A DNA stretch of 64,000 nt, from contig JAKNDB010000079.1 of the NCBI GenBank assembly GCA_024305405.1, positions 1,546,001 to 1,610,000 on the forward strand. Direction: 5' to 3'. The stretch is from Dirofilaria immitis. Taxonomy: Eukaryota > Nematoda > Chromadorea > Rhabditida > Onchocercidae. Both the position numbers and the translations under genes were made by a program. Shown piece by piece: positions 40,865-54,146 of the stretch. The notes under the pieces were generated by a model. That model saw nothing but the letters and a program-made list of their open reading frames with translations, was not told where the DNA came from and ran no database searches. Numbering within the stretch: position 1 is the stretch's first letter; every line of letters starts with the position of its first letter.

Positions 40865-43800
40865 ATGATGACTTTTTATACGATTGGACACGTGAATCCA
40901 ACGATTTCTCGTCGAGATGAAATTGAAGAAGTTATGCGTGACTGGGAAAGCAGGTAGTTTATGCTTTAAATTTGTCTTGTAATAGATAATAGTAACAGTT
41001 GCGATTATATTTATTATTGATAGCTAATCTATACGTATTTCACACTTTTCTTTAAATTATTGCTGTTGAATATCTTATTTCTATGATATGAAAAGATTCG
41101 ATATTTCTTATGATGTACTAATATAATATGATATTCAGTTTCTTCTTTTCCTCTTACTTTTTCAGTTTCTTACTGCTAACAATTCATATTATATTGATTA
41201 GTACATTATGTACATATATTTATCAATGACTCTCTACGTTTATTCATTTGAAGGTATTCGACATACACCACGTCATCGATATTCGTAACAACATTCAATG
41301 TTAATGGTCGAATGCCAACACTTGAAGCATTACCGAATTGGCTAACATGTGGCGGAGCATCTGCACCAGATTTTTATATTATTGGGTTGTTTTTATATTT
41401 TTAATAAGATTTTAAAAGAAATTCATCCTTCATAACAATATTGATCTCTTCCATCAGTCTAACTTATTTTTATAACTTATTTTTACGTGTTCTACTATTT
41501 CAGTGATGGTTCTTTTAACTGAATGTCCCTAAACTTCGCTTTGAATGCAAAGAAAATTTATACTGCTGAGTATTGCAAGGAGATAAGATTTATCACTGAT
41601 AGAACATGTATTTTATTTTGCATAAAAGCTCAATGTTTGAAGGCCAGTTCAGAGTTTTTCGCGATCCAAAGTCATTAGCTATAATTCCAAAGTGGAGATT
41701 TGTTGTGAGTTCAGAATAATAGGTTTCTGCATTATTAACGCAATTTTAAGAGCAAAAGAAATTTTTGAGATGAAATGTTTTAATGAAATATTATTATTTC
41801 AGATTACAAGAAATGGATCTTTCTCCTCAAGCCTTTCTTATGAATACTTCAACACGTCATACTGGATGGCAGATTGTCGTCCAAAAGTCTCTTCCTGCTT
41901 CCGCTGCTTACATTTTGGTATTAAATTTTTAAGTTTTAGCATAAATCATTCCTCCATTTTATCTCATTCACATCTTATTTAGGGCTGACTTAAGCAAGTT
42001 TATCAGCGTTGTCCTATTTCTCTTACTAGTAGTATATTTGGTGTACTTATGTGTTTAGAATATAATTGTAATTTAGCCGTAATATTTCATGCTGTACTTA
42101 TGCGTTTAGAATATATATAATTGTAATTTAGTTGTAATATTTCATAAAATAACTATGATATCGGATCAAGTATTTTATACAGGTTCAAGAAGTGCGCTTA
42201 GTTGGCATACTGCTGATGATTTACCGTCGCATTGACTGTAAAGTTCAAGTTAAAGATGCAGCAACTGATGTCGAAGTTGTACCGACTGGTTTCCCACTAC
42301 TGGGTCGAATGGGTAATAAGGTAATATAATGACAGAATAATCATTTTTAAAACAGTGGTGATTTCGAAATGATATGAGTAGTCTTCTTTCCTGCATAATT
42401 TTACGTTTTGTTTTTTATGATTTTTATTAGTTCTCAATTATTTTTCGTATGTCCTTCGTGTTTCTAAAATATTTTCTTCTGATCCTAAAATATTGTCCAG
42501 TCTGAATATCGCTCTTTTTTCCTAAGGTTAAATGGTCGCATTTTTTGTTTAATCCTATTAGTGTTTAATTCCGAACATTACTTTAGGGTGGTGTGGCAAT
42601 TAGTTTACAGATCAATGATAGCTATCTTTGTTTCGTGAATTCTCATTTTGCTGCTGGACAGGAAGAACTGGAAAACGAAATCAAGATTACAGGTTAACCT
42701 AAAAATTAAATGAATAATGCTATAATAAGTATCTTATTTACAAAAGTATAATTAAAATGCAGTTTTGATATGCGCTCAAAATTTCATAGTGAGATAGATA
42801 TGATATGCTTTCAATTTTCACTTTTTAGAGAAATATCACAAATTCGTTTCTCGAAAATAACAGGAGTTTGTTCGACCATGACATCATTTTCTGGTTTGGT
42901 GACATGAATTTTCGTCTTGAAACTGATAATGATTTGAGTAATGACGATTTCCGGCGTCTTTGCGCTGACGAGAATGCATTTAGAGATATGATAATATTTG
43001 ATCAGGTGAATTTGTAGAAGTATAGCAGTTCATACCAAGAAGATCATTGTAGCTGTTAGTATAATTTTCTTTTTTGACTTTATTTGTTTATTTGAAATAT
43101 GCATGAAATTTCTAAATTAGACAATTCAACCTTTTAGAGTTCTTTAACGATCTAATTCATTCATTTAAAAATATGTTGTAATATGAGTTCTGTATGTTAT
43201 GCCTGCTTAAGAATTTTTTTCGATGAAAAATTTCGAGCTCTTTTTCAGCTCAAAAACAGAAAAGCTTAATCATATATTTGTTGATTTTAAAGAACCAGAT
43301 ATTTTAAATTTTCGCCCAACATATAAATACGACCCTGGAACAACAAGATGGGACACCAGGTCAGTTATGGATTTCTTATTCACTTTTGACATGATTTCAG
43401 GTTTATATTTTTTCGTAGTATTGTGTAATATATAAAAATCTGACCTAAAGTCTACCCAACAACATCAAATCTGTTAGCCATCTTCAAATGGGTAATGAAC
43501 GCAGATGATGTGATAGATTTAAGTTTATTCTAACATTTATTTTGCTTTATTCGACTTTTGGATTTCAATTTTTAAATTTTTTCTGGCTTGATATGTTTCA
43601 TTTATAAATTTCGTGAATGCATTATTGTTTCCCAGCAATGCAATGATTGTTATGTTTCAGTGAAAAATCTCGCTGTCCAGCTTGGTGTGATCGAATTTTA
43701 TGGTGGAATCGTGATGGAGTAAATGTTCGACAACAGTTTTATGAAAGTGTAGAATCGGTGATGTTTTCAGATCATAAACCAGTGCGATCAATATTCCATG

Positions 43801-46800
43801 TGGAAATACGAAGTATTGACGAAGTTAAACGGGATGCTTGTTTGGAAGAAGCTGTACGAGAAGCAGATCGGCGTGCAAATGAAGCACTTCCGCAGATTGA
43901 ATTATCACAAAACGAAGTAAATGAAAAGACTTTTTATTGATAAGTTTTATTACTAATAATAATCTATCAAAGGTTATCATTTTTTCTAAATAATTTTCTA
44001 ACTTCTCATTATTTTTTTAAAATGGTTTTCTAACTTCTCATCGAAAATCTTGTACAAAGTGAAAAGGAAATAACCTTTCTTCCTATGATTTTCGAAGTGA
44101 CAAGGACTATCTTTTATATGGAGATATATGGAGTTTGCAGTCAGTCTGAACTTTTCAGGTGGATTTCGGCAAAGTATATTTCTTTCAAAGTTCATCCAGG
44201 ATATTAACAATAAAAATACAGGTAAAACAAAATTTCGTTTTCATTTGGTGCCAGACCAAATCGTATTGCACTCTGTGAACCTTGGTTATCTATTACACCA
44301 CCCAATGCGAGGCTTCAACCGGGTGCTTCTTGCACCATTAGTTTACAGGTTTTTTCATGTACAGTATTTATTAAACTTTACAGAATTTTGATTTATTAGT
44401 ATCGTTAATAAAATTATTCCATCATATACTGTTTGTCTTGCTAATATGATTTTTTCTGAATTAAATCATTCACGTGTATTTTATAATGTTTTTGATGAAT
44501 TACCAATATTTATAATGTTAGAGCCAAATCGCCTAGCTTAGATTAAGCTGTCGTTTTAAATATATTGTGAAATTGGAAATCAGTTTCTAATTTTTTATAG
44601 ATTTTGGTTGATAAAGCAGTGGCATGGACAATGAGTGGAGATGGTAAACTGTCAGAAATCCTGGTACTACGATTGCATCATGGGAGGCATTATTTTGTCA
44701 CTGTTTCGGGTCAGTATCAGCACAGTGTCTTCGGCTCATCGTTTATTGATCTAATCCATAAGGAAAAGAAAGAAACATCTTCATCTGAACTTGTTAATTT
44801 GGTATGAAATCTGATTTGCATTGAAATAAATCATTGCATTAACGAGATATAAATTTATGAGGAGAATTCAAGAATCAAACAGTTAGAAATGTCGTTTTAG
44901 TCCTGTGCTTTTCGAAGCATGATTACCTTATCAAAGGGACACTATAGTTTAAAAAATTGAATAATGGGTATTGACTATCGATTGTTGGTTAATGAAAGAA
45001 TTAAAAAACAAGGAGGATTCGCGGATAACTTTTACATCATACAGACACAATTTATATTACAATGAGGATTTATAGTGTATTTCTTTCTTTCAAGAAACTA
45101 TTATTTTCTTCTTTTTCGGTTTTGTTTTCAATTTTATTTTCAGGCCTTCAGTTCCACATCGGTTATATCGGCTGTTATGGCTGGTATACCGGAATCTGTT
45201 TTTCGGATAGGTGAAGCATTAAAGCAGAATGGTTTAGAAAAAATTCGTTTTGATGATCCTTCTGCGCATAGCGAATTTATAGCGTTACGAAATGCCTTAG
45301 ATACTGGGAAACCAATAAATCTGTGTAACTTTTTTTCTGTTCTTTCCTTGTCTTTCTTTTCCTTTTCGAAAATTTTTTACATTTTTTAAATTTGCTTTTG
45401 CATACTTGAATTTTTCGAGAGAAATTAAAACTTTGAATTGATTGATAATCTTTGTTCATTTTTAGTTGAAGCTTGCAAATCAGCTTTCAGTATGTATGAT
45501 ACTTTGCTAACACTCATTACATCTTTTAAAGGTATCTCGCATTTTATTCAAAAATTTTGAACTTTTCCGAAAATTTCAAATATTCTTTCTTTGTGATGAA
45601 TTTCAAATTTTCCTGAAAAAATTAGGTTGTACTCCTTGCTCTTTTACTTTGAACTTCAATTTTACTTCTTTTTATTCTTCAGTTCTCTTCCGAAAAATAA
45701 AGTTGAAAAGATATTTTTAAGAACAAATTCAAATTCTTTTATGATTACGTTTCGAAATTATTGATTTTTGTCATAGATACCAAAATTGTCGTAGAATTTT
45801 CCCACTCAGAATAAATGATGATTTTAAAACATTGGAATAATTTTGAACATTAATTTAAATATTTCGATATATCATATTAATTTGCATACAAGGGAAATAC
45901 TAATTTCAATAGTTGTAATGATATGCTGAAAACAAAAGTTTATAATCATCTATTAAAACAAAAGGTTTAGAGATATGTAAGGAACATTCATTAAGAATTA
46001 TTATCTTTTGAATTTTCACAAGTTTAATTTTTTTTTGAGATTTGTGAATAACCAGTTTAAAGATTACAGCGTTAATAAATCTTTACTTTCATAGAGTCTA
46101 TAATACCTCCAACTTTACAAACGGAATGTTTACGGGCAGCTGGTGATATCATTAGTTGTTGGTCGTGTATCAAAAATTCCCAGTCGAGAATCGCAATATG
46201 TTTATTTATTTTATTGACTTCGTTACGGAGCTGATGAAACGAAATAGCACTGCTGCTGGTTAGTTATCTGATAATTTTTCGTCTTCTTTTGCAGCATTCT
46301 TACTCTGCATGCTTATTGCTTTTGCTGAAATACCATATTAGGCTTGAATTGACTTCTTTTTCAATTGTCTGGATAAGTTATTTTTGCATATAACTGTATA
46401 TAAGTTATATGTTAAAGATTTATAAATAAATTTGCTTCATTTATGGATTGAAATTATGGCTTAATTAGCAGAAAGTTTGAAAATCTTAAGTCTGTATTTT
46501 TCTTCCTTCAGTTAGTTGTTTTTAGCAGTTAATTTAGATTTACCAAGTTAATTCTTATTGCATTGAATATCATCATTGCCAACACATCAAATATAGCATT
46601 AGTTGTTGGTCACATATCAAAAAATTCTCGAGAGCAACGTATTTATTTATTTTGCTGCTTTGTTACGGAGCTGATTGAATGCCACCATACTCATTATGTC
46701 ATGTTATCTGTCCATATATTTTCCGAGCTAAAGTATACATAGTTTTGATTGTAAACTCAAATTTCTGTTTTGATAGGTTAGTGAGTATAGAATATTTGTT

Positions 46801-47218
46801 ATATTTTTCCAGATTTTATGTGATTTTCGTAATTTTCTTGTAATTATAATCGTAGTGCTTGGAAAAATTTTCTATCATTTAGTATTCAGTTGAAATCTGA
46901 CATTTTGTATAGAACGAAATATTTTGAATGATATCTAGATTCCATTATTTTGTAACCTGTAACATTATTATAAACGCATTCTCGTTCAATAGAAATTCAA
47001 TGATAGATTTTGTTTCAGCTCAAATGCAGTTGCTAGCAGATATTATATTCAAACGGTTGACCGGTGACGATGGTTATTTACAGCGTTTGAAATTTCTGGA
47101 AACATTTGTATCGGAAGGTCAGAAAATGTCAGAAATGCTTCACTCCCCACGAATTGCCAGGATGATGCTGATCTCATTATTTTATAACTTTTTAGATTAT
47201 TATTACTGTTTCTATTAA
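40865..47218 (+). CDS. ocrl-1: OCRL/INPP5B-like 5-phosphatase with ASH and RhoGAP-like domains
   Basis: Endosome/Golgi phosphoinositide 5-phosphatase. Exons: 40865-40953, 41254-41385, 41803-41917, 42183-42320, 42587-42692, 42831-43005, 43249-43359, 43661-43916, 44159-44348, 44601-44801, 45144-45324, 45466-45531, 46095-46258, 47019-47218; about 709 residues. The catalytic domain (about 25-340) has [31 protein letters not shown] and FSDHKPV. The ASH domain (about 376-506) shows VDFGKVYFFQ, LTIKNTGKTKFRF, LVLRLHHGRHYFVTVSG and SVFGSS. The RhoGAP-like domain (507-709) shows IPESVFRI, IIPPTLQTECL, RNMFIYFIDFVTELMKR and MQLLADIIF. The N-terminal PH domain of vertebrate OCRL is absent. Six single bases are missing (42678-42680, 43252-43256, 43260-43263, 44212-44216, near 44256, and near 46150-46170). 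With them restored the coding length is a multiple of three, and exons 5 and 7 equal those of the upstream paralogue. The start is the first in-frame ATG after a stop. Confidence 0.88.
42042..42147. repeat. two-copy tandem duplication of about 53 bp
   Basis: TGTACTTATGTGTTTAGAAT and what follows are repeated at once with a few changes. It lies in the intron before exon 4 of the OCRL-like gene. Confidence 0.8.
46591..46681 (+). pseudogene. decayed copy of part of exon 13 of the OCRL-like gene
   Basis: About 90 bases match the second half of exon 13 (46145-46237) located 450 bases upstream. Shared blocks include ATTAGTTGTTGGTC, ATCAAAAA, TATTTATTTATTTT and TTTGTTACGGAGCTGAT (TTCGTTACGGAGCTGAT in the exon). 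The copy differs by substitutions and short indels and is in the following intron. It has no matching 5' half. Confidence 0.75.
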
Positions 47219-48719
47219 TTTGGTATTCCATTGCATGTTCGATGATTGTAATGTCGCAAGATTAATTTTTTTATTTGGATTTCTATTTTGCCTTTCCACT
47301 GCTATCAGTTCTTTATAAAATAATCCTGATTTTTTATTAAATTACTTCAATTTAATAATATATCATTTTAGATTATAGTGCGAGCGCTTTTTGTAAAATT
47401 TATTCATTTTTGAAATTAGCAGAAATCAGTGTTGTTTACTGTGTTGATTGGTAATCTCCTGTTTAATGGGAATAGCATACATGCATTATTAATTCTAATA
47501 TTGTCTTTAAAAAAAAAAATTGCTCAATAATTTTTAATTTAATTTTAGAATACTAATAACGTGTCAATCTTCTACCTGCAAATGACACAATTATTGCCAT
47601 AAGAGTAGATGATTTTTTACATTTATTCATTTCTTGAATGACTATTTTTTCAATTAAACTATTGAAATATTTTTTATTTTTATTTTTATTTTAAGTTATT
47701 TTAAATGCTTTTTATTTGTTATTTTAATTCATCAACATAGATTAAAGTTTACATCGGAAAGCTGTCATATCTATTAAGATATGTAAATAGCTACAAATTG
47801 TTATACTTCAAATACATCTTGAAACGACAATGATCAAGTAATGTAAATAAGGCAAGTCAGAAACTTTTTGATAGGCTAAAATTAGTAGAGACATTCGGAT
47901 CATCTTAGATATAACCGTTCGGTTAATTAAATTGCATGCATTGATCGTGTTGATATAAGTATACTAATGAAGTATGTAATTATTATCGATATAGAGATTA
48001 TTTATCAACTGGGTGATATGCTCATCTCATTGACCTAACTGACGGACTTGAAATTATTGTTTGTTAAATATGCGTAATTTAGTTAGTTATTTGAGTGTGC
48101 TGGTATGATAATGATATTGTAGAAGGACGTTGTAACTTACTTGGGTTCTTCACTCTTCATTTTTATTCTCGTATTACATAACTATGTGGTGTGACATGTT
48201 TAAATTCTTGCGATGTGGTAATTTGTGTTAATTCAGTCTGTAATTTTGTTGCAACTTATTTATAGCACTTTTCGATTACGGCTTATCAGAGAATCTATAG
48301 TAATACTAAGGGAACGATGTAAAAGATAGAATGATTTGATGAATGGATAGCACGAACAAAGATACTCCATCTCCACTTCTCTCGAATTCACTTTAAAATA
48401 TTATTCATTTATGGTTTATCATGCATTTGTTTTTTTTTTTGCTATTATCATTATACTGTTGAACTGTAGCATCGACATCATATTTCTTTTATAGTTTTGT
48501 CGAATAAGTAGTTTCTTGTTTTCGTTGGACTTATGTAGGTTTTTTATTTTTTCTTACTAATTTTTCTTGATCGGATATCTCACTTTTATCAGTGAATCTC
48601 CTGCGTAGAATTCTTCATGAACTAGAAAGTAGTGACTAATTATAATGTAATTCTCACTTTCGGATTGCAAATAATTTTGAAAATTGAAATTTATGTTGGT
48701 CTCTTTTTTCTTTTAAGAA
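47219..48719. other. intergenic stretch between OCRL-like and SYAP1-like genes
   Basis: AT-rich with no recognised exon. The last bases before the SYAP1-like ATG (TTTCTTTTAAG followed by AA) could serve as a trans-splice acceptor, which would be usual in nematodes but cannot be shown here. Confidence 0.45.
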
Positions 48720-51368
48720 ATGAATAACATTACGTCATGGATGCAACAAGCAAAAGAAGTGACTAAAAAATATCGGAGATGATGTATATACCACCAGAAG
48801 ATAATATTGAGCAAGAGGAGACATTGGATGATGTTATATCTGAGAAAATACCCATGGAAAATCAAAAAAAGTTCCCAGATTAAAGGAGATGAAAAATAAA
48901 GAAAATATCTCATCGGATAATGGATTAACGATGGAGCATGATGAAAATGCTGGTAGTAAACAAAGGTTTGGAGGATTAAATCGGAGCAAACTTGAGAATG
49001 ATGCTGCTGCGACTGTCGAAGCTGCGAGAAAATATGCAAGTAAGAGTGTTTTTTTGAAATTTAGATTTTTGGGAATGATTATATTATTGCAAAACTTTCC
49101 TTAATTATTTTATCAAAATAGTGAGACCTTATTAGCTACCTTGTAGATTTGCTTTTTATACATTTCTTCATTGTTGATTAAAAATCATGTCACATAGAAG
49201 GCTGTCTTCTCTTTAATTTCAGATTAGTGTTATAAAATTGATAAAGATCTAGCTGGCAATTAGACAGCAAATTATTGCAGATTTGGTGAAGTATTCTAAA
49301 CATAAAAGTAAGGATAAAATGGATTATGCATTTACATTCAATGTTGCTGCATCTCATTTTATCTCATTTATAGATTCCTTTTTTCTTTGGCAAAAGAAGC
49401 AACGGCAAAAGCTGCACTGACCGCTGAAGAAACCGCGAAAAAGCTGCAAAATGTTGTCACTGAAAAGGTATGAGCTTATAATATGGTGTTCAATTAATAG
49501 TGCTATAATTTTAAATTTGTTGAATATATGCGATTTTTTTATTCATTCCTAATTTGATATGTAAATAAACTGAAATGCGAAACGATCCTTTAATACCAAT
49601 TTGTTGTTTTTCCATTAAGCATTATTGGTCATTGATTGATTACAAAACCCATCGAATTTCTTTTTTTTGTTGATAATTGCATGTTTCCATTGTAGCATTA
49701 TTTATTTGCAGACAATAATTGGTAAATTAGATAAAGAGCAAGCGAAATTCAAAAACGAAGTAAATGCAAGTAATTTAACGGCATGTATATTGCCATGGTC
49801 TGATCTGCCAGATCAGTGGATTGCTAAGAAACACATTTTATCACTTTCTTTGGTAATATTTTGTATCATGTTTTACTTTTCAATGATTGTGTAAGCAAAG
49901 TATATTTACATAAAATTAAATCAAACTAAAATTAGATTGAAATTAATCAGAAAGTCATTTCCATAGATATTCTTAAAACGTAACTATTTTCCACTTCTAA
50001 ATTCTGTTTCCATTATATTTGTCATATATTCATCAGGTTGTTCTATGTTTAACCGTAAATAACGCTTAACTTTCAAGATAACCAAACTATGGATATTGAT
50101 TGCAAAATCATAATCTTCGATCCTTTAATTCTTTTTAAAAATTCTATCACTCACTCAGGAAAGCTTCGTTGTATGAGATTCAATTAACATTTTTTTTTAA
50201 TTAAAAATCATGAGAATATTTTTTTGGTATCGTTTATGTGTTTGCAGGATACTCGGAATTTTACTCGTGATCCGCCATCAGAGACGAACTTTGATTTCAT
50301 ATGTGTTCAATCGGTGGCAGCCGCTCTACTCGAAGAGGATCCGAATTTGAGAAAAATTAGATTCCAGCTTGTTCCAAAAAGTATTCATTCCATTCATTTC
50401 TTCTTAAGTCTAGTTTGTCTTCGGCTACTAAAAATCTATGATCAAAGTTCATGAAAGGGATTTCGATCTGATGTTAGTATGCTAAGTCTCATTTCACATT
50501 TTGAAAAATTTGTGGTATGCATTCCAGGGAGTTCGAAAGTCCTGTTTGTTTTATTCACATCGAAGAATAAAGTATTTATTAATTAAACTATCACTAGAAA
50601 TATTAAATCTATATGACTAGTGAGAAGATTTATAAATTTTGTACCGCTAATTTTATACTGTGTTGCAAAATTTTTATAGGCTGAACGAAGAACGCTTTTG
50701 GAGAAATTATTTCTATCGCATTTCACTGGTACGACAGGCAGCTCTGGGAGAGAGCTCTTTATCCGTTGCAGAAGTTCCCGTTTTTTCAAGAGCCATCGAG
50801 AAGGAGGAAAGTTTAAAATCGTGTGATCCAAAAGACAACGTGCAAGAGCAAAAAGTAGAAGAAAATGAAGATAAAGTTTCAAAAATCAGTATGAAAGAGC
50901 AGAATGATATCGAAAATGTAGACAGTGAAGCGAAAAAAATCGGATGAAACACATGAAAATACTGCTAACACTACGCAGGAAAGTTCGTCCTCAATCTCTT
51001 GATTTTAATTTTTCTTTTTATTCCTATTCAAATTAAACTCGAAAAGAAAAATCATTAATTGTCACGTTTCCGATTTGATCCATTCAGTATTATCTATGAT
51101 TCGCTGTCCTGTTATTCTTCCAATGACTGTATATTCTTAGCTTCTTTAAAACTTATATGTTACTTACCTTTAGTTCGTTCTAGCCATTGTTATCCTCTCA
51201 TTTTAATTAATTATTCATAACTTTAAAATCGCCCTTTTAGAAATTAGAGAAGACTTTGAACGAGATTTGATAAATTCCTTCAATGATTATGAACTTGTGA
51301 GCGACGAAACAGATAAAACAGATGAACAGTGGGAAGAAGAAATAACTGAACTACTCAATTCAGCATAA
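48720..51368 (+). CDS. BSD-domain protein, SYAP1 (synapse-associated protein 1)-like
   Basis: SYAP1 orthologue candidate; the vertebrate protein is a cytoplasmic BSD-domain factor linked to AKT1 signalling. Exons: 48720-49039, 49374-49467, 49712-49852, 50248-50380, 50680-50982, 51241-51368; about 374 residues against about 350 in mammals. The N-terminal third is acidic and poorly conserved, then an Ala/Lys helical stretch (AKEATAKAALTAEETAKKL), then TIIGKLDKEQAKF. The BSD domain follows: RNFTRDPPSETNFDF, LRKIRFQLVPK and the hallmark FWRNYFYRISLVRQ. The acidic C-terminus matches the family (NDYELVSDE, DEQWEEEITELL). Single bases are missing at 48775-48776, 48864-48870, 49379-49384 and 50376-50380, and the A run at 50933-50939 is also out of frame. 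The exon 5 donor (GTTCGT) is the weakest call. AATAAA is at 51655-51660. Confidence 0.85.
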
Positions 51369-51654
51369 AGAAATGTTTGCGTTCTTTTATTTCGTTGAAC
51401 CAAGCTATTCACTGATAGTTTATTAAAATAGGCTTTCCATTTAATTTCTTGGTCTTATATTTTTATCAACTTCACTCAAAATCCTCTACTTTGTTTTAAT
51501 GTTTGTTTTGAAATCAACTGTGCACTTTTTTGTACAAATGAAAAGAGAGAAATCTTGAATTTTAAGAGTGAGAGCTGATTACTCATTGCCTATTCATTTT
51601 TTTGGCAAGCAAGCCTAGATTTCTCTGTAAAAAGAACAGTTTGTCGATGTTATT

Positions 51655-51660
51655 AATAAA
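51655..51660 (+). other. candidate polyadenylation signal of the SYAP1-like gene
   Basis: AATAAA about 290 bases after the stop codon. Confidence 0.45.
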
Positions 51661-53109
51661 TCTAAAATAATCATTTCTCCTAAAAGCATGCAATTATTAT
51701 TTAATGTGCTTTCTTCTCAATTAATTTCATATTTCTCGGTGATCCTTCATTTCATTTTACAAAGAGAAAATAGCGCAGTGATATCCTCATCTTTTTTCAG
51801 GCATTAATAAATCAGAAAAATTAAGAATTTAGAATTTTAGAATGGTAATTGTAAGTCATTTAAAGTGTATCAAATGCTCTGTCTTCACAAATTTTCATTA
51901 TCAGAAATTTGCAACGAAATTATTTTTAACGTTTATATGTTTTAATCAATTATACAATGGAAAATTTATTTGATATGGTTGTACACAAAGTTTTCTCCTA
52001 AGCCAGAATAAACTTTTTTTTTTGTCAAAGAGATTTATTACTTAAAAGAATTGCAGAAGAGTTTGAGATGAGATAAGCAATGGAAGGAATAATGTTGTTT
52101 AGCACGTCTGGATATCACTATTTTCATAAATATTCATTTAGATCCAGGTAAACGAAGCACATAAGCGATGGGTTTGACGATGAGAAAAACTTGCAAATGA
52201 GAGGAAGAGACGATAAAGCAGAATGCATCAAGATGCATTTGTGCAAAGCTATCAGAATCCTGATATGCATTTTCAATTAGTTTCTATGAATGTCAGTGAT
52301 GTCATGAATGTGGCGTATAAATGTGTGGTTAGATATTTATAATGACTTAGCATCAAAAATCTTTTCAGTTCTGATCAGTCATTCACTCATCAATTTGAAT
52401 TGAATTCTATAGAATCTAAATGAATTCTGACCCTTATTTTTCTCACGCAAAAACAAAATTGTCTACTGTTGCTTGGTAAAATCACTGATGGAATTGCATT
52501 TTCAAAAAAGTCATGCAATCACCAAAGTTTACAACAATTTATTTCGATCATATCATTTCTGATAAACAATACCGATTGCGATATTGTCTGAAATGTCGAA
52601 GATAGTCTAAAATAAGGGAATTAACATAATAAGATATCTTTCAATGGCTTATATGATTACTATTATTATTATCTTCAATTTCAAGCATACATTATCAGGT
52701 TCATTTATTTCTTGCTCGAGAGTATCATTGTTGAAGTGTCACTCCAGTCGTTCATCTATAGAAATGCAATAAATTCGAAACTCATGATTATTATTAGTCT
52801 CCTTAACATTCACATATGACCTCTAACGTAATCACGTGAAAACGCATATGCGCCTAACATAATCAAATGTGCATTATCAATACCAATCGCATTTTAATCC
52901 TTACCATTCATACCTATAAAGAGTAGGAGAAAAAATGATCAAATCAAACTAAATTAGTTCTTCCGAATTTAAAACATTAGAAACGAAACGTCGCATACCT
53001 TGCGATCACAACAACGTCGAAAAACGGTAACGTCGAGGGTGCGAGCATTGTTATTGATCCTCCCTTAACCAACCATCATGTTTACTAATTCCTTTACTCC
53101 TGCCACCCC

Positions 53110-53250
53110 ACATAATCACATGTATGTTTGTGTATCTATATGAATATGTGTGTATGTTATGCATGTATATGCATGTATGTGTGTGTATATGTCTGCATGT
53201 ATATATATGTGTGTGTGTATGTATGTATATATGTATGTATATATGCGTAA
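53110..53250. repeat. TG/TA-rich microsatellite block
   Basis: Imperfect mix of TGTG, TGTA and TATA units, about 140 bases. Confidence 0.85.
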
Positions 53251-53560
53251 GTGTTTTTTTAGCGAAATAGTGATGCAAGCTGAAGCGGTGTTTGCATATT
53301 TTCTCGCAACAGGCAGTCGTCACCTAGCCAGCCATATTCCTTTACCCACCCACCAGAGCTACCCATTCATCTACTTACCCTTACCCATGGGAACTGATAA
53401 ATAGTCTTCATATGAGGATAGCTAGGGTTCCTCATGCACTGCTTGTTTTTATTTGCAGCCTGGAAGGCAGACAGCCTTATAGCTCTTACCTGCTGCTCTA
53501 TGCTATTTTTTATTTTCAAAATTTTGCTTATTATCGTTTTTGTTTTGTTTAGTAAGCGCT

Positions 53561-53686
53561 GTGTGTGTGTGTGTATGTGTTTGTGTGTGTGTATGTGTGT
53601 GTCTGTGTGTGTGTATGTATGTGTGTGTAGTATGTATGTGTATGCATGTGTGTTGTATGTGTGTGTTTTTGTGTGTGTCTGTATGT
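53561..53686. repeat. TG dinucleotide microsatellite block
   Basis: Mostly TG units broken by TATG and similar, about 125 bases. Reading frames through it (CVCVC or THTHT) are artefacts. Confidence 0.92.
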
Positions 53687-54146
53687 CGCCAATTTTATAC
53701 CGTCTGGAAAAAGAACTTTTATCAGAGACAAATTTTTTGGAAGGATGAATGAATGGATTTTATGTTTAGCATTTGATGTACTTATGATGCTTTTTTAATG
53801 ATTGACATTCCGGAGAGTAAAATGTCGCAAATATTTCTTCCAATAAATTATCAGTGATAAGGCACTGTTAACCGATGAAGATAATTATGAGATTGCTACA
53901 TATTTCAGTTGTCATATGATTGAAATAAAGACTGCCTCCTATTCAAATAGTTACAGCGAACTTATTTGTTTTGTAATCAGCTGATCATTTGATCGGGATG
54001 ATAGTGATCTGATCTATGATCAATGCGATCAATTCATCTATCTTAATCTTTCATATTTCTTTTTGCCAAGCTTTGAAATTGCGTGTTGTACGCGTATTGT
54101 AAAGCATTTTGCTATTATTTCAAAAAATTTTAGAAATTCTTTTTAG

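Larger units (their letters stand above)
51369..54146. other. gene-poor stretch with TG-rich repeats
   Basis: Contains the 3' flank of the SYAP1-like gene and two TG-rich repeat blocks. Around 53270-53400 the base composition is less AT-rich, which may mark a promoter or 5' UTR of the headcase-like gene, but no exon was recognised. Confidence 0.4.

Noticed and set aside
36967..47218. Both phosphatase units as one large gene with two catalytic domains
   Set aside because: The upstream unit has its own stop and a poly(A) signal, and the downstream unit has an in-frame stop just before its first ATG.
53051..53752. Cys/Val- and Thr/His-rich open frames
   Set aside because: They are translations of the TG-rich repeats on both strands.
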